Shown one piece after another: positions 46,919-60,201 of a stretch of 64,000 bases of DNA; the stretch's first letter is position 1, and each line of letters opens with the position of its first letter. Origin of the DNA: Perkinsus olseni (taxonomy: Eukaryota > Perkinsozoa > Perkinsida); assembly GCA_013115125.1 (NCBI GenBank), contig JABANN010000048.1, forward strand, positions 35,102 through 99,101. The letters run 5' to 3'. The position numbers and the translations under genes are program-made. The notes beneath the pieces were generated by a model. That model searched no databases, was not told the DNA's origin, and saw nothing but the letters and a program-made list of their open reading frames with translations.

Positions 46919-47164
46919 CTAGAAGAAGAGAGAATCGATACTTCCTTGAGTGAATTCCCGTTGCCTTAGGACCTCCTTCTTGCTCCTTTTCCGAGGGCTG
47001 TCGATGGTACTGCTATCCCTACTGCCTCTTCGAGCTCGTTTAGTCTTCTTCACTGACGAAGTCTCCCCCTCCGGCCTAACAACTTCATCCTGCTGGGGCT
47101 CCGCTGCGGGGTCCAACGGCTGATGATCCCGAGGGGCTTTTGGAGCACTCTTACGATGTACCAT
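46919..47164 (-). CDS. Basic low-complexity exon or small gene
   Basis: The start at 47162-47164 gives MVHRKSAPKAPRDHQP. The frame runs through EGETSSVKKTKRARRGSRDS and PRKRSKKEVLRQREFTQG to a TAG at 46919-46921. That TAG is preceded by a pyrimidine-rich tract (TCTCTCTTCTTCTAG), the usual form of an intron acceptor. So this may be the first, nuclear-signal-like exon of the coiled-coil gene just downstream rather than a complete 81-residue gene. The Lys/Arg clusters look like nuclear localisation signals. Confidence 0.42.
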   Translation of the reverse strand: MVHRKSAPKAPRDHQPLDPAAEPQQDEVVRPEGETSSVKKTKRARRGSRDSSTIDSPRKRSKKEVLRQREFTQGSIDSLFF

Positions 47165-47348
47165 GAAGCTCAAGAAAGGTACTACAGAGGTGACACATAT
47201 CCGTACGAGTACTAAATCTCCATGGCCTCTGGGAGAAAGTGAAACAGGCGATCGCCCGGTGAACGACGGCACCAATGCCGAGTCGGCCTACGAACAAAAC
47301 CCAGTTGGTTTCCAGACATCTAGCTTAGTCAGCGAGCCAGCATGATGC

Positions 47349-47732
47349 TCAATCGTCGTCATCGTCATCATCCTCTCCGTTCCCCTTCTGATTGGAAGGA
47401 TCCAGTGCAGCTATTTGCTCCTCAATAGCCGTAGCGTGCTCTCGAATACCTCGCATAATATGACCTGCGGATCACTGTTCAGCTGGAAAACGATTCCCGA
47501 GGACTCTCGCGGCCTTGCTGGGACAAATCTCTGCTGGAGGATCCCGCAAATAGATACAGACCAAGCAGATTGAGACCGCTCCACCGTAGTTCGGATAATC
47601 AACAGGGAAAGAACAATAATATCCGACATGATACCGTCCCCTCGCTCAATGAATCCAGGTGAGGCCCCGGCACTATAAGGTGATATCATGGCCATCGTGG
47701 ACCGTGAGAACGCTCGAGTCGCAGCCGAACAT
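47349..47732 (-). CDS. Unrecognised small protein with Asp-rich C-terminus
   Basis: A candidate start at 47730-47732 gives MFGCDSSVLTVHDG, one base after the stop of the DRC3 gene. A well-open frame near 47490-47640 reads YHVGYYCSFPVDYPNYGGAV then PPAEICPSKAARVLGNR. A 27-nt GT-AG intron (47465-47491) joins it in phase to HIMRGIREHATAIEEQIAAL, then DPSNQKGNGE and a run of seven Asp before the stop at 47349-47351. The join between the first and second pieces is not settled. Helical with an acidic tail; family not recognised. Confidence 0.42.
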
Positions 47733-47733
47733 C

Positions 47734-50487
47734 TCACTTTCCTCGTTGGAGCCCGTGCGCGATGCCAGTGTCTCTGCGACAGTGTTCAGCTGCTTCACTG
47801 TTCCTCGAGTGAAGGAACTGCAACAATTGGAATGATCTATTCAAACTAATAACAATTCTATAATTATTCGCCTCCAATTGACTCCGCTCATCACGACAAC
47901 TCACCGAATATCTGTTATACGCTGCCGATTCCTACGATAATATTTCTCGCGTAGGTCGTGGAAGTACCTTTGGTGGGCAAGCTCTCGAGAACCAGGTGTT
48001 TTCCTAACTCACGAGTGTGACCATCCCGATATCTGGGCTTGCATTTGGTCATCTCTATTCTGTATAACGGTCACGTGGTGCTCATTTAGGTTGGCACCTG
48101 GCAGGCTCAGCCAAGGACACTGAAGGGTAGCCGTGAAGAACCGGTTTACAGGCGGTCATCATATCCTCCTTATTCGACAATGCCTCGATCTTGGCACTTT
48201 CCGCGACAAACTCCAGGCCGGGGATCTCAACTGTCATCCTTCGGCCCTGCAGGACAGTGAGTCAACTGACGCAGTTTGGCTTCGCCCAGACGCACTGCAC
48301 CACTATCGCGCGGAGAGTTCCCTTCCCGATAAGAACCATCGTCTCCTGAAGAGGGAGGTCCTCTCCTCGAGCACTGAGGATCTCCTACCGAGCGATCCCT
48401 CTGAAGCCAAGACGGGGTGAGTTCCCGCGGCGAACGACTCGAGTTCTGACGAGGCAGCTTCGAGCAGATCTTGATAAAAGGTCTGACAGTCCAGTTTAAG
48501 CTCCGAGGAAACATACTCCGACGTAATTCACAGCAGACCTTCTCGAGCTCTTCCAATGCCCTATAAAAGTCAGAGCCCTTGTCGCTCATAGCCCTTACGA
48601 CATCCTGCACAGCTATCTCGAAGTAGTCGATGGCCTCTTGCAGGGATTCCTGCGAAAAATACTGCGCGGCAGCCGGGGCACTACCTGCACACCTGAAGGC
48701 TGATCTCTAGCATCATTAGCTTCTTTCCAAGTATTTCAAGGTCGGTTGTCCCTGGATTTGAGGCAGAATATAGTTGACAGCAATTGGGCTTTGAAGACAT
48801 ACCGAGCTCGAGTAGACGGTTCTCGCACCGCTCCAGCTGGTCTATGTTGTCCACTTCATCACATTCTTCAAATATTTTCTTCAGGTCTGAAGGTGAGCTT
48901 TCATGGAGTGACTAGCTGCAGAGTCCACCACCTTTCAGGTAACTCCCGAGTAGATTGTTTGCCTCTCCTTCCGACTCAGCAATGCCCTCAGTAGCGGCTC
49001 GACGGAAATGAAACATCATCTTCGTTCGGACACTGTTCTTCTCCAGTACTTCCTATAGAACTGCGACCAACATGTTGGCAGAACCCACGGCAGTACCTTC
49101 CTCAAGGTCTTGATAAGCTCAGCCACCTTATCTTTAAAGTCCTCCTTCAATACAGGGTATCCGTGGAGGATCCGAACCTAGTAGCGTTGCAAGGCTAAGT
49201 GAGATGCCTTCATCAAGCAACTCACACAAAAGCCCTCGGTCTCTTCCTCGCCCGTGAAGAGCTCGTCCAGTAGTTCCGCCGTCGAGTCAAGGAAGCTTTC
49301 CTTCAAAATTTCCATCTGCTCTTTCTGCAAGGAGGATTCTGCCAACGCGCCGCACTGGGTGGGGTACTTTCCGCTTATCCCGATCGGCCTTCTGATTCGA
49401 ACCCACTTCCCTCTCCCTCAATTCCGCTAATTCATCAACCTGCAGGGTTTGTAGACTATGGGAGTACACTATCACCCTACATGGTAGGTCTCGACTGCGG
49501 CTAGGGCCTCACTGTGATCGACTAACATGTAGTCCAAATACTTGAGCTGCCCAGCTTGCCCAAGGTATCTGGGAGACCCACCGTGTTCACCTCCCTTGCG
49601 TGAGCTCTCTACGCATAGACATGCTGCCGATAGCTGATAGAGTCGCACATAGGGTTTCCAGACAAGCACAGGCAGCGCAGCTTTTTGAACTTGCGCAGGT
49701 ACTCGATGTGGCGCAGCTCTCGGATACGGTTGCGGCCAAGAGAGAGGACCTGGATTATTTGGGATGAGTCAACGACACGAGACACTCTCCACGAGTTCAC
49801 AGTAAGCTCAGGGCACCCATCCAAGCCACTGATCTCGGCGATCAAGTTATCAAACAAAGACAGGTCCTGCAACTTTGGAACCTAACAGATCAGTCTTAGA
49901 GGACCTACAACATGAAAGGAGTCACAACCTTCTCTAGACCCTCAATCTTGGTGATTTGATTGAAGGATAGGTCCAGCCATAGCAGGTTGGGAAGACACTC
50001 AAGGTTCGAGATCTTGTCGATGAAGTTGTTGTCAAGGTAGAGAACCTAAACATGCACGATTGGAAGATTCTCCACTTCTGAACTGCCCAAGTACCTCTAA
50101 ATTCTGCAGTGTCGCCAGGTTCGATATATGAGATATCCCAGAAAAGCTCAACCGCATCTTTTTCACCCGTGGGAAAACCTCTGGCGTCACTACTGGTGGG
50201 GAAGTGTGCTCCAGAGGCGCGGCTTGTCCAGTCTCGCTATCATCACCTGTCACTTCAAAGTACACGGAGAGGAAGAAGGTGCGGCTCTCACCGCCGATGA
50301 ACAAGGGATTATCCTCAACAACAGATGCCTCCTGAACAGCGACTCGTGGAGAATTGGTAAGAGGTTGCACTACTTCCCGCTTATGCATCGCACTTATTAT
50401 ATCGGAATCCTCGATCCCAGCGAGCAGAAGGTCCTCGTCGATGACCCGAGGCTCAACAGGATTTGCTTTTCTTTTGCGCTCGGCCAT
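47734..50487 (-). CDS. DRC3: Dynein regulatory complex subunit 3 (DRC3/LRRC48)
   Basis: Axonemal nexin-link protein needed for normal ciliary bending. The start at 50485-50487 gives [20 protein letters not shown], with the family motif VEPRVID(D/E)DL. Leucine-rich repeats follow: [40 protein letters not shown] (about 49930-50000), [40 protein letters not shown] and [17 protein letters not shown] (about 49620-49880), then [20 protein letters not shown]. The coiled-coil half has [58 protein letters not shown] and [17 protein letters not shown], stop 47734-47736. Repeat order matches the animal protein closely; an insertion of about 40 acidic/Pro residues lies between the N-terminal motif and the first repeat. 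It is direct evidence of a flagellated stage. Confidence 0.9.
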
Positions 50488-50518
50488 CTACAAATACGAA
50501 TGCTATCTGCAGTACGTT

Positions 50519-51139
50519 CTACAGAGCTTCTACAGAGCTCACTTGAAGAGGCGGTGGTGAGAGGAAGGACTGCGAATATATGAGCCCCATCCTTTGCGGA
50601 GATCGCATCATCAACAATCCGGATGAGAAACTCACGACACTTCGAAGTGAAAGACGGACGAGCAACCATCCGAAACAAACGGCCGCGTCCACCACTACCG
50701 CTATCTTAGCTATCCTAGTCTCTCCGAACCTCGAAGCTGGGGAAGGTGGAGGTAGATGAGGATGTGTAGGGAAGCTGGGCTCCTCGTCCTCCTCTTCTTC
50801 CTCCTTTTCCTTCCCCCCCTCCACAACAGCAGGATCAATCGGCTGTGCTTCTAGAGGCATCTCTCCCTCCGGATGTGGTGAATGTGGGACTTCTCCAGCA
50901 TCCCCTTCCGTCACCGGGGGCGGCGCGGAGGCTGCGTCTCCTTCCGCCGGCACGGTGTTTGTGTCCACTTCACCAGCCACAACGCTTGTGTCCACTTCAG
51001 CAGGCAGTTCAGCCTCTGAAGGAACTGCAGCTGCCTCTTCTCCGGGAGGGAGTGCGTTCAAATCCACTTCTTGAGGCACTGGGGGTGTGTCCACAGTCAG
51101 TGGTGCTGGGGTTTCTTCATTCGAGGAAAGTGACGACAT
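50519..51139 (-). CDS. Unrecognised protein with Pro/Glu-rich N-terminus
   Basis: The start at 51137-51139 gives MSSLSSNEETPAPLTVDTPP. The first 140 residues are acidic and Pro/Ala/Val-rich (VDTSVVAGEVDTNTVPAEGD; a run of Glu/Asp near residue 125). After ASRFGETRIAK two frames are open. One continues to 50519 and is rich in Leu/Ser. The other reads FTSKCREFLIRIVDDAISAK then DGAHIFAVLPLTTASSS and looks more protein-like, which would need a short intron near 50680-50710. It lies about 30 bases upstream of the DRC3 start, same strand. Function unknown. Confidence 0.42.
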   Translation of the reverse strand: MSSLSSNEETPAPLTVDTPPVPQEVDLNALPPGEEAAAVPSEAELPAEVDTSVVAGEVDTNTVPAEGDAASAPPPVTEGDAGEVPHSPHPEGEMPLEAQPIDPAVVEGGKEKEEEEEDEEPSFPTHPHLPPPSPASRFGETRIAKIAVVVDAAVCFGWLLVRLSLRSVVSFSSGLLMMRSPQRMGLIYSQSFLSPPPLQVSSVEAL

Positions 51140-51298
51140 TCACACCGGCGGAGCGAAAGCGTGAGTCACTGCGGATAAAAAGTAGTCTCGAGTACAAGAA
51201 ATTGAGTAACTAACTCCAGCGCGGCAGCATGATGGTTGGAAACGTACGTCAAAGCTTGACGGGTGGTAAGGTAGTCGACATTGTAGTTGACCGCTTAT

Positions 51299-52889
<1,591 letters not shown>

Positions 52890-53029
52890 CGTCGGAGACC
52901 GCTGCAAGCACTGGCAGTCGGCGCATTGCGATATCAAATTCAGAGTCCGGAACTCAACTCGTGGCAGATATAACGGAGAACACGCCATCAAAAGCGGCAA
53001 GGCATAGCATGGTGTCTTGAAGGACTGAA

Positions 53030-54934
53030 CTACTGTGGCCTTGGCGATGTACGCTCAGTATCTCGACCTTGGCATCCTGGTCGAAGTAGCTCGACAGTGA
53101 CAACTCTCCTAGACTTTATCCGCATCCTCCGTAACCGCGGAATGGTTATTAGCGTGGGAGTAAGCCCGCTCGCATCAGCGGCGGACTGCGAACCAGGTAC
53201 ACCACGAGTTGGAGAATCTCGGGCTGTCTGAGGTGACTCGCCGAGATCGGCTACCTCTTGGACCTCAAGACTCATCCGAGCTGCAAGGGCACTTGATACA
53301 CGGAAGCACTGGAGCTCCAGAGCTTACCGCTAATGGGTACGGTCGAATGAGTGTCGTTCATGCTTAGGACAACTTCTCTCGGGCTCGGCAGTAGTATACT
53401 GAGGAGTGGAGACCGACGGTGTTGTAGTGGTACGAGGTTGTTGTAGTCCATGAACTTGCTGCCATCAACATTCTGTTCAGGGACCTACATCGCCAGACCA
53501 GGAAACCGGCGTCTAATAGTATAATTTTCTTCAATCTAAAAAGCGCAACCCACTCGTTTATCCCCGAATCCATCGAGGAACGATTTTCTGCGGCTTTGTG
53601 GTTTCTGCGCGCGCTCTCCAGCTGACTGAACAAGGCCTTGCACCACCGGAGAAATGATGTTCCGCTTGACCTGTCGTCTATTGCGAAATACGGTCTTCTT
53701 ACCTGGCACACCTCAGCGACGGCTTCCAACTAACACGCAAATGGTAGTCCATTACCACTTTCCTGAGCTGGCGTGCCAGGCTTTCCAGAAGGCGACGGCT
53801 GCTGGTCCCCATCAGAATCTTCGGATGGCGTTCTGCTTCTCTGTCTACTCTCATTATGCAGCCTCCGGATTTTGAGTGCTCGGCCATGTGCATTATAACT
53901 TAAGAGGGTGATGACCGAAGGCAGACATAACCAAAGTACTACCTTGTCGATCTGAACAACCTCCCAAGGTCTGCAGCGACTAGTTGGTCGACTCTGTCCG
54001 ACGTAAAGATGCCGCGCGGAGGATGGTAATCCCGTAGGCATCCTACCACCACTCGACAAACTAAGAAATACCTGAGTGAAACCGGGACCATCCAAGGAAA
54101 GACGGGTCGACTCTAACTACAAGCTCTCGAACACATTCTGGTTGAGCAGGTTATTTCCTAAGACTGACCGTCCAGCCCGTCTCGTGCGGCCATGGCTTTC
54201 ATTGCCTCGCTGCATGCCATCGTTAGGAGTACACATCCTCAGTATAAGTTTACAATATCTGTACACGAACCCATAAGCACAAGGTAAGTCGGACTTTAAC
54301 GTTCGACTTACAAACGAGACGCTTCCGCTAAGGCTTCCTCCACTCGGGCTGCCAATCTCATAGATTCCGCAGCCGGCAGGGCTCGAGGCGTATCAGCTCC
54401 GTTCGAGCGGTCAAGGTTTGAAGAGCAAGTGCCCCATCGAGATGGGCCGCGCGACAGGCAAGAACTACGCCCTCCGCAACACCGGAAAGTACCTTGGTTC
54501 GATATTTTAGCATCCGTTTACAGCGCTCAGATTGACAGAGGAAATTCATTGAAGTAAGCAGCGTTTCCTACAGGGCAAGGCATATCTACGGAGCACGCTA
54601 TGGCGCTCGTAGTTAATCAGGCTGAGGAGCCAGGGCACCATCACAGGAGACTTCGCCAACGCCTTGAAGGCACTCGGGATGCGTAAACGGTCGTCTTTGG
54701 CTCGATCAGCTCCTCTCATAATAGACAACACCTGATTTGCTGTATATATCACGAAAACGCGATCTTCGTAGTAGTGACTACCTGCTCCAACTTTGTCTCT
54801 ACTTCCACCACCGCAACATCCCTCCTACGCAACCCGACTTTTCCAGTGGGGCCCTCGGCTGCCCGCGGAGCGAGTTGTAGTCCTACAACACGGCCCCTCG
54901 GCTGCTTCCCGATGGTGAACGTGGGCTCGGTCAT
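53030..54934 (-). CDS. Unrecognised spliced gene
   Basis: The start at 54932-54934 gives MTEPTFTIGKQPRGRVVGLQ and VETKLEQ. An intron ending near 54736 joins in phase to VLSIMRGADRAKDDRLRIPS, AFKALAKSPVMVPWLLSLIN and YERHSVLRR. Later pieces: GVVLACRAAHLDGALALQTL (about 54400-54460); YNAHGRALKIRRLHNESRQR; SRTPSEDSDGDQQPSPSGKP (disordered); VCQVRRPYFAIDDRSSGTSF; SKFMDYNNLVPLQHRRSPLL; PREVVLSMNDTHSTVPIS; and MSLEVQEVADLGESPQTARD, with the frame ending at 53030. Coding quality is good in patches, but several joins are guesses and the region could hold two genes. No signal peptide, membrane span or known domain. Confidence 0.4.
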
Positions 54935-56010
54935 CCAAACTGAGTACCAACCATGAACTCACGCCTTGAAGTTCAAAGCTTGAACGTATACGTCACAAGA
55001 AGATTGAGCGATTATACAATGTGCGCGAATAATCCCGATGCGACACATTCCACAACGCATAATCGCTGAACTTCCCATCTTCAGGCAAGTCGAGCGAGCT
55101 CTCAGAGATGCTGGATGAAAGTTTCGCTCACGACGAGCTGAAAACCCCTCAGGCAGCTAAATCGAGTAAACAAGCGGAGAGTCGCTGCGGAACCTTCGAT
55201 CCGTACACCATACACATCTCACTCAGGAGCAGGATCCGCCGTCGGAAACCAAACGCTGAGCGATGATTCTCATCAAGCGCCGAGTTCAAGAGAAAATGAT
55301 GAAGACGGCCTGACTTCGACTGCCGGGGATGAACTCGACACGGTACGCGTGGCCAAAGTGAAAATTCGCCCGGTTCGAGACATGCATCCCCTCGACAGAT
55401 CCACGTTTTGTAGTCCGAAGGTGTGTAGGTACGAACGAAAGTCGCCATGATTGAGACGAGGATTGGTAAAGGCGGACTCGGCACCATTGACTCGTGCGCG
55501 ACGACACGGGAGTTCTTGCGTCGGAGTTCAATAGTGCGCAATAGCCTCGACGAAATCTTCAGGGACACTAGGTGGGAACGGCAAACGGAAGCGTGTCCGA
55601 ATATGCAGCTTGTAACCGACGCTCTTCAGCTCATTAAGTGCCGATGCGTCGCCCAACGATTGCCGACGAGACGAAGACTTTAGTCCACGCCTAACTTGTA
55701 GTGAAGGTGAGCTGCGTAACTACCTAGCATGTTGGATTATTGTCCATTGTGGGCCTCGTTTTGTGACACCATGGCTTGCATATTGATCGTAATAATGGAT
55801 CAAAAGGTAGAAGATGGGCCCCAATATGACCATTGCTATCATGAGCAGTGCATCTCGCAACGTGGAGGCGGTAATGTGACGTGACTCATGTGATGATTGA
55901 CCCTAATATGAGCGCTACGGGCATGTCATGACAACTCTTGTCTTATTGTGGTCGACCCAATGTAGCGGGGCGTCGACTGGAAACCAGCCGGGCATTCTCA
56001 AGGAACCGTG
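54935..56010. other. Unresolved region, possible small plus-strand exons
   Basis: About 1.1 kb between a minus-strand start and a plus-strand start. On the plus strand 55080-55390 reads SELSEMLDESFAHDELKTPQ and then, in another frame, SREND(E)DGLTSTAGDELDTVR before a GTACGC donor, and 55447-55683 is open. A minus-strand frame of 139 codons overlaps (55149-55568). None has a recognisable feature and I could not link them. 55690-56010 looks non-coding. Confidence 0.3.
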
Positions 56011-56919
56011 ATGTTTCGAGGTGCACGTACTCCGGGCTCGCGGATTAGACGAGCAGATTCATGGACTGGGGCAGCTCGACGGGTATCTCTCTGTGCTGCT
56101 GATTCTAGCAGCGACAGCGAGCTGAGCCTAGGTGAGTTGGTGATCTTCGTCAAACATGCAGTCTAGGTGCTCTCAGGGAGTGAAAGTCGAACCCCATCGC
56201 GTCGACATCATGAGAAACGCAGTGAGTTCTCACGCTGCTAGGTGCTCCACGTTATTCCTGCTGGCTCAGAGACGAACCACTCTACCGAAGGAGATGATGG
56301 CATTCATGCCATGTAACGGTGACGTCTCTGTGAAGGGCTCAGGCTATTGCTCCTGACGTTAGGTACGAGAGTGCATTCGACCTCGACTGGAGTTCAGAAC
56401 CTGCAACAGCGGCACCTAGCAATAGTTTCAAGCCTTCCGGGTGGGCGGTAGAAGTCCGACGGAGCCGCGAAACGCGAAACGCGAATCGCCCGGATGATAC
56501 CCATGCTTCCTTGGCTCGCGAAGTTGAAAAGGTAACACAGGTAGATGAGTTGTTCATGCTTACAGCAGTAGACTCGAGTCCCCTGAGTATTGGCATGTCA
56601 GAGCTGCTCGACGGCACGAATCCCAGCTGGGAGCGCGGCTTCCGAAAGGTGAGCTTAAAGCAACTGTTCGTAAGGCTCGTGTGGGCACGACATCTGCAGG
56701 AGAGCACGTCCCGTGCTGCTGCATGCCCTTTTGTGGACTACCATGCTCATCTTCGGCACTGTTCTCCTGTGCAGTCTGATGATGATGGCGTATTGGTTGG
56801 GGATGCGCAGCGGTCTTCAAACGGCTGAGAGGTACGTGTTGGATATCAGGATTGCTTGGCTTCTGCCCTCGGGTACAGCCGAACGGGAAGTGAAATCTTT
56901 GCTGCCATTCTGGCGTTAG
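56011..56919 (+). CDS. Putative single-span membrane protein, unrecognised
   Basis: The start at 56011 gives MFRGARTPGSRIRRADSWTG and an Asp/Ser cluster DSSSDSELSLG before a GTGAGT donor. Later exons: NHSTEGDDGIHAM, IAPDVRYESAFDLDWSSEPA, SREVEK-like polar sequence with DELFMLTAVDSSPLSIGM (about 56540-56600). After an intron near 56650-56700 comes one strong hydrophobic segment, LLHALLWTTMLIFGTVLLCS with LMMMAYWLGM (about 56713-56800). The C-terminus (VLDIRIAWLLPSGTAERE) stops at 56917-56919. A polar cytosolic head with a C-terminal anchor is inferred. Family not recognised. Confidence 0.5.
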
Positions 56920-57301
56920 CGGGTGCTTACCCTGATCGTATAGAATGCGACTTGAACATTATGTGAGCCGCCCTTGGCTGAAGCCAAGAGCTTTCTCGTA
57001 GGTGGTGCCACAGGTCTCGTCTTGATGACCTGCTGCTTGAGCGCGTGAGTTCCACGGAGCTCTGAGTGAAGGATATACCCGGCGCTCCAATCGTACACTA
57101 CAAGAATAGAATCCTGGCAATAACGCAGCAATTGCTTCCTTTATAACTCCGATTCACAACTGTAATATCATTGTGATTCCGTGACAAGGCTAGCGTTGAC
57201 AGAATAGTTGACCTGATCTCTCGCGGATCTCACACGACACGGGATAGCTTACACAATATATCGTATGCTCCCAACAGCAAGTCTTTCAAATTCACAATCA
57301 C
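56920..57301. other. Intergenic region
   Basis: About 380 bases between two plus-strand genes, expected to include the promoter of the second. No feature recognised. Confidence 0.35.
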
Positions 57302-57921
57302 ATGGCCCGTCGTCCAACAGATCTGGCCGGTGACCTAGTTTTCCAGGAGGGGAAAAAGGTTGAAGGAGAGTGAGGGGCTCCTCGTTCGATGAATTCACAT
57401 CATCCGACGTTTGTGTTGCCCTAGATACTATATAGTCTCCGTATATGACGACCCCGAGCTCTCGCGAATTCATTTCGCTGCCTATGAGCTCGAACGGGAC
57501 CTCACCTACACTCTGACATACACATATTCCGACTTTGATGAGCTATTTAGGTAACCCCGCAGTCGTTTTCTAGTTTAGGCATCATTCTAGAGATTGTATG
57601 TTTTGAAGATTCAATGCCGAGTTGATGAACCCGAATAACACTGATGCGAGGTTTCACTGGGTTGTCGAACGTCTCGACTTCATCGTGCAGGACTACCTCG
57701 GGAACAAGGTGAGATCCCTCCCGAGTGAGCTGCATCGAGTGCAACATTACCCGGTACTATGCCTCGCCCCTGAACCCACAGCTATCGGAGAGATTGACAT
57801 GGCTGTGGAAGTTGATCCGCGGCAGGAACGAAAATCTCGGCAACAGGATGGTGAGAAATCAGGCCGCCTTGAGCAAGGTACGCTGAGATCTGCGGTCAGG
57901 CTCAATCCCCGCCGATCCTGA
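57302..57921 (+). CDS. Unrecognised N-terminal module, possibly the start of the coiled-coil gene
   Basis: The start at 57302 gives MARRPTDLAGDLVFQEGKKV. A phase-2 intron joins to YYIVSVYDDPELSRIHFAAY and ELERDLTYTLTYTYSDFDEL, a beta-rich run that looks like a small C2-like or immunoglobulin-like fold. After another intron comes TDARFHWVVERLDFIVQDYL, then IGEIDMAVEVDPRQERKSRQ and QDGEKSGRLEQ before a donor near 57877. The open frame ends at 57919-57921. The next exon (QQLQKELLKMDDSS) leads straight into the long coiled-coil gene, so the two may be one axonemal protein; I could not settle the phase. Confidence 0.45.
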
Positions 57922-58018
57922 GGGGTCTAAGCTGGACCCTGCTCTGAGGTGACACCTGCGAGTGGTGTGGAGCATATTCTGTCATCGCAGGCAACAACTT
58001 CAGAAGGAGTTGCTCAAA

Positions 58019-60201
58019 ATGGACGATTCTAGCCTCCACGTGAATATGATGAAAAGCGAGGGTGTTCGGAAGCAAGTGAGCTTACCTCATTGATGTGATC
58101 CCTACAGTAGAGCCCTCTCCCCAGTTTCTAGCCGACGTGCAGAGCAAACGCAAGCTTGAGCAGCTGAAGGCTGAACAGAGATTGATCAAGTTAGATGAAG
58201 ACCGAGCCAATCGGTTGGCCAAGGTCGACCTTTGTATGAATGGCGGGATCCGTACCTCACGAGTATTCAGATGCAGTTGGAGAACAAGCTTATGCAGCAG
58301 AAGGCATTAAAGTATAAGACCGAGTCCGCGAATAGAACGCAGCTCGTGGGGGAGTTAGAGAAACTGATGAAAAAGAAACAACAAGAGGAGGTGAGGACGT
58401 GGCAATCTTTGTTTGACGAGTCGAGCGCAAAGGGGATTGTTACTCAGGTTCGTCGACTACTTCGAGAGAAGGTGGCTGCGGAAAAGGATAAGCAAATAAG
58501 AACCGAGAACGCCCAGGGTCGTCAGCAAGTAGCCTGTTGTTCGAGCGTCGCAATATTTTGGCCCGGCGCTTGGTCAGTGGCTGGCCGTCACTCCAATGCA
58601 ACTCTCAATCGACTGATTTTGAGGTTCTCGCGAGCACTCATCTGCTCAGTTTAAAGAGTCGCGATTGCGCGAAGTCCGGGCTAGAGAACTTGAGCGAAAG
58701 GTGACGCTAGATGCTCGCAGGGCTGAGGTAGAGGAGCACTCTCGTATTCTGATCTCCCGAAGTTCATCGTAGGTGAACTTGCAAAGGGCCAATCTGTTGA
58801 AACAATTGAGCAAGCAGATCGTGGATGAACGGCAGCGACAAATAGATGTTCAAGTAACCTACGATTCGGAACCTCCGAATGTCTCTTTCCCGAGCAAAAA
58901 TTCCCCGGACGTTTCTCCTTTGCTCAGGTTCGACAGACGCAGTACTTGGCAGAGCGCCGTAAGAAACGTATCCAATCGCTGGAGTTGGAGTGCCACGACA
59001 GGGCCGTGGCTAAGCAGGAGAAAGCAAACGCATGGGTGTGGCAAATCGTGGCCAGTTGATCATCATAGTTGCTATCTAGGAGCGCGTAGAAGAGTCGAGG
59101 GTCAATAACGAAGCAATAAGAGAGCGTTATCGTCGGCAGCGAGAGAGAAAGCATATCATTGAGGTGAACATCCGGTGGCTTGGAGCATAGAATTCTTAGT
59201 TGAACTGCGTGCTCGACAAAAGTGATTCACTACCTTGCGTCATCAGGAAGTCAAAGAATCTTTCTTGCGTAAGGAGGCAGAGCTGATGACCGCTACCAAA
59301 CTGCGCAGAGATGAAAAGCTCAAGGCTGCTCGCACGGCCGCCCAGGAACGTGCACAGGCTAAGGAGCGACTGGCAATAGTCGACACCGTAAGGCAGCGTA
59401 ATATAGAATTGAAGGAGGAGAATCGTGAACGGCGGGTGAAAGAGCAGACATGGCTGAGAGATACGCAAATGGCTGGCGTGGACGATCTTCTACTCCCGCA
59501 AGAAGCTAGAGAGGTAACGCACGGGGTAGCAGGGCCTTGGTGGATAGGTGCTAGTTCATTCAGCCTGAACCTAACGAAGGCGACATGCCGGACGGCGAGA
59601 GCCAGGATCAAGCCTTGAATGTTTCTGAAGAGCTCAAGGATCCCGAGGAGAAGAGGCACGTTGTCTACGCTGCTCCGCAAGATGAACATCCGCTTGGGGC
59701 TCCGCTGGTAGGTTCGTAGATGATGCGAAGCGAGAGGGCCGACGCAAAGAGAGAGAAGTAGCGAGCGATAAACGGAAGTTCGAAGACGAGAAAACCTTAC
59801 AGAAGAGCATGAGATATAAAGAGATGGAGGAAGTTCGGAGACGTGAGTTGCGGCGCCGAGATTGTGGTCACAGTTTACGCTGTGCTTAATAGTACAAGCC
59901 TGGAAAACTGACGAACTGGAGCGTAGAGAGAGGAACGCCGCTGTTCGTTTTGAAAAGGAGAGACGCCGCGACGAGGCCGCCCGGAAAGTGGCAGCCAAGC
60001 AGGTGAAGCGAGCCCCTCATCAAAACTCGATAACAAAATGTTCTCTTCTGCTTTGAGGTATCCGACTACGAAACCACAAAACATCTGGAACAGGTCCGAG
60101 GTCAAAAGGAGAGTGAGCGGGAGGCTACTCGCAATCGTGAACTCCGAAAAAGGTTGCGATCTCTGCCGAGCGGCTTAGCTGTCCCATCTCTGGTTGCATG
60201 A
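58019..60201 (+). CDS. Long coiled-coil protein, probably ciliary (trichohyalin-plectin-homology-like)
   Basis: About a dozen exons, all Glu/Lys/Arg/Gln-rich helix. MDDSSLHVNMMKSEGVRKQ joins over a 47-nt intron to FLADVQSKRKLEQLKAEQRL. Then MQLENKLMQQKALKYKTESA, VRRLLREKVAAEKDKQIRTE, FKESRLREVRARELERK, LLKQLSKQIVDERQRQIDVQ, QYLAERRKKRIQSLELECHD, ERVEESRVNNEAIRERYRRQ, RQRNIELKEENRERRVKEQT, DDAKREGRRKEREVASDKRK and LEQVRGQKESEREATRNREL, stop 60199-60201. Introns fall regularly between heptad blocks. The style resembles TPH-domain axonemal proteins (CFAP45, CFAP53, MNS1), inner proteins of ciliary doublets, but I cannot name the orthologue. The start may lie further upstream (57302). Confidence 0.6.

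Noticed and set aside
54774-54956. 60-codon plus-strand frame near a divergent start
   Set aside because: Antisense of the first exon of the minus-strand gene starting at 54934.
59243-59998. 251-codon minus-strand open frame, Ser/Leu/Arg-rich
   Set aside because: Antisense of the Glu/Lys-rich coiled-coil exons on the plus strand. Such genes leave long reverse frames; no independent support.
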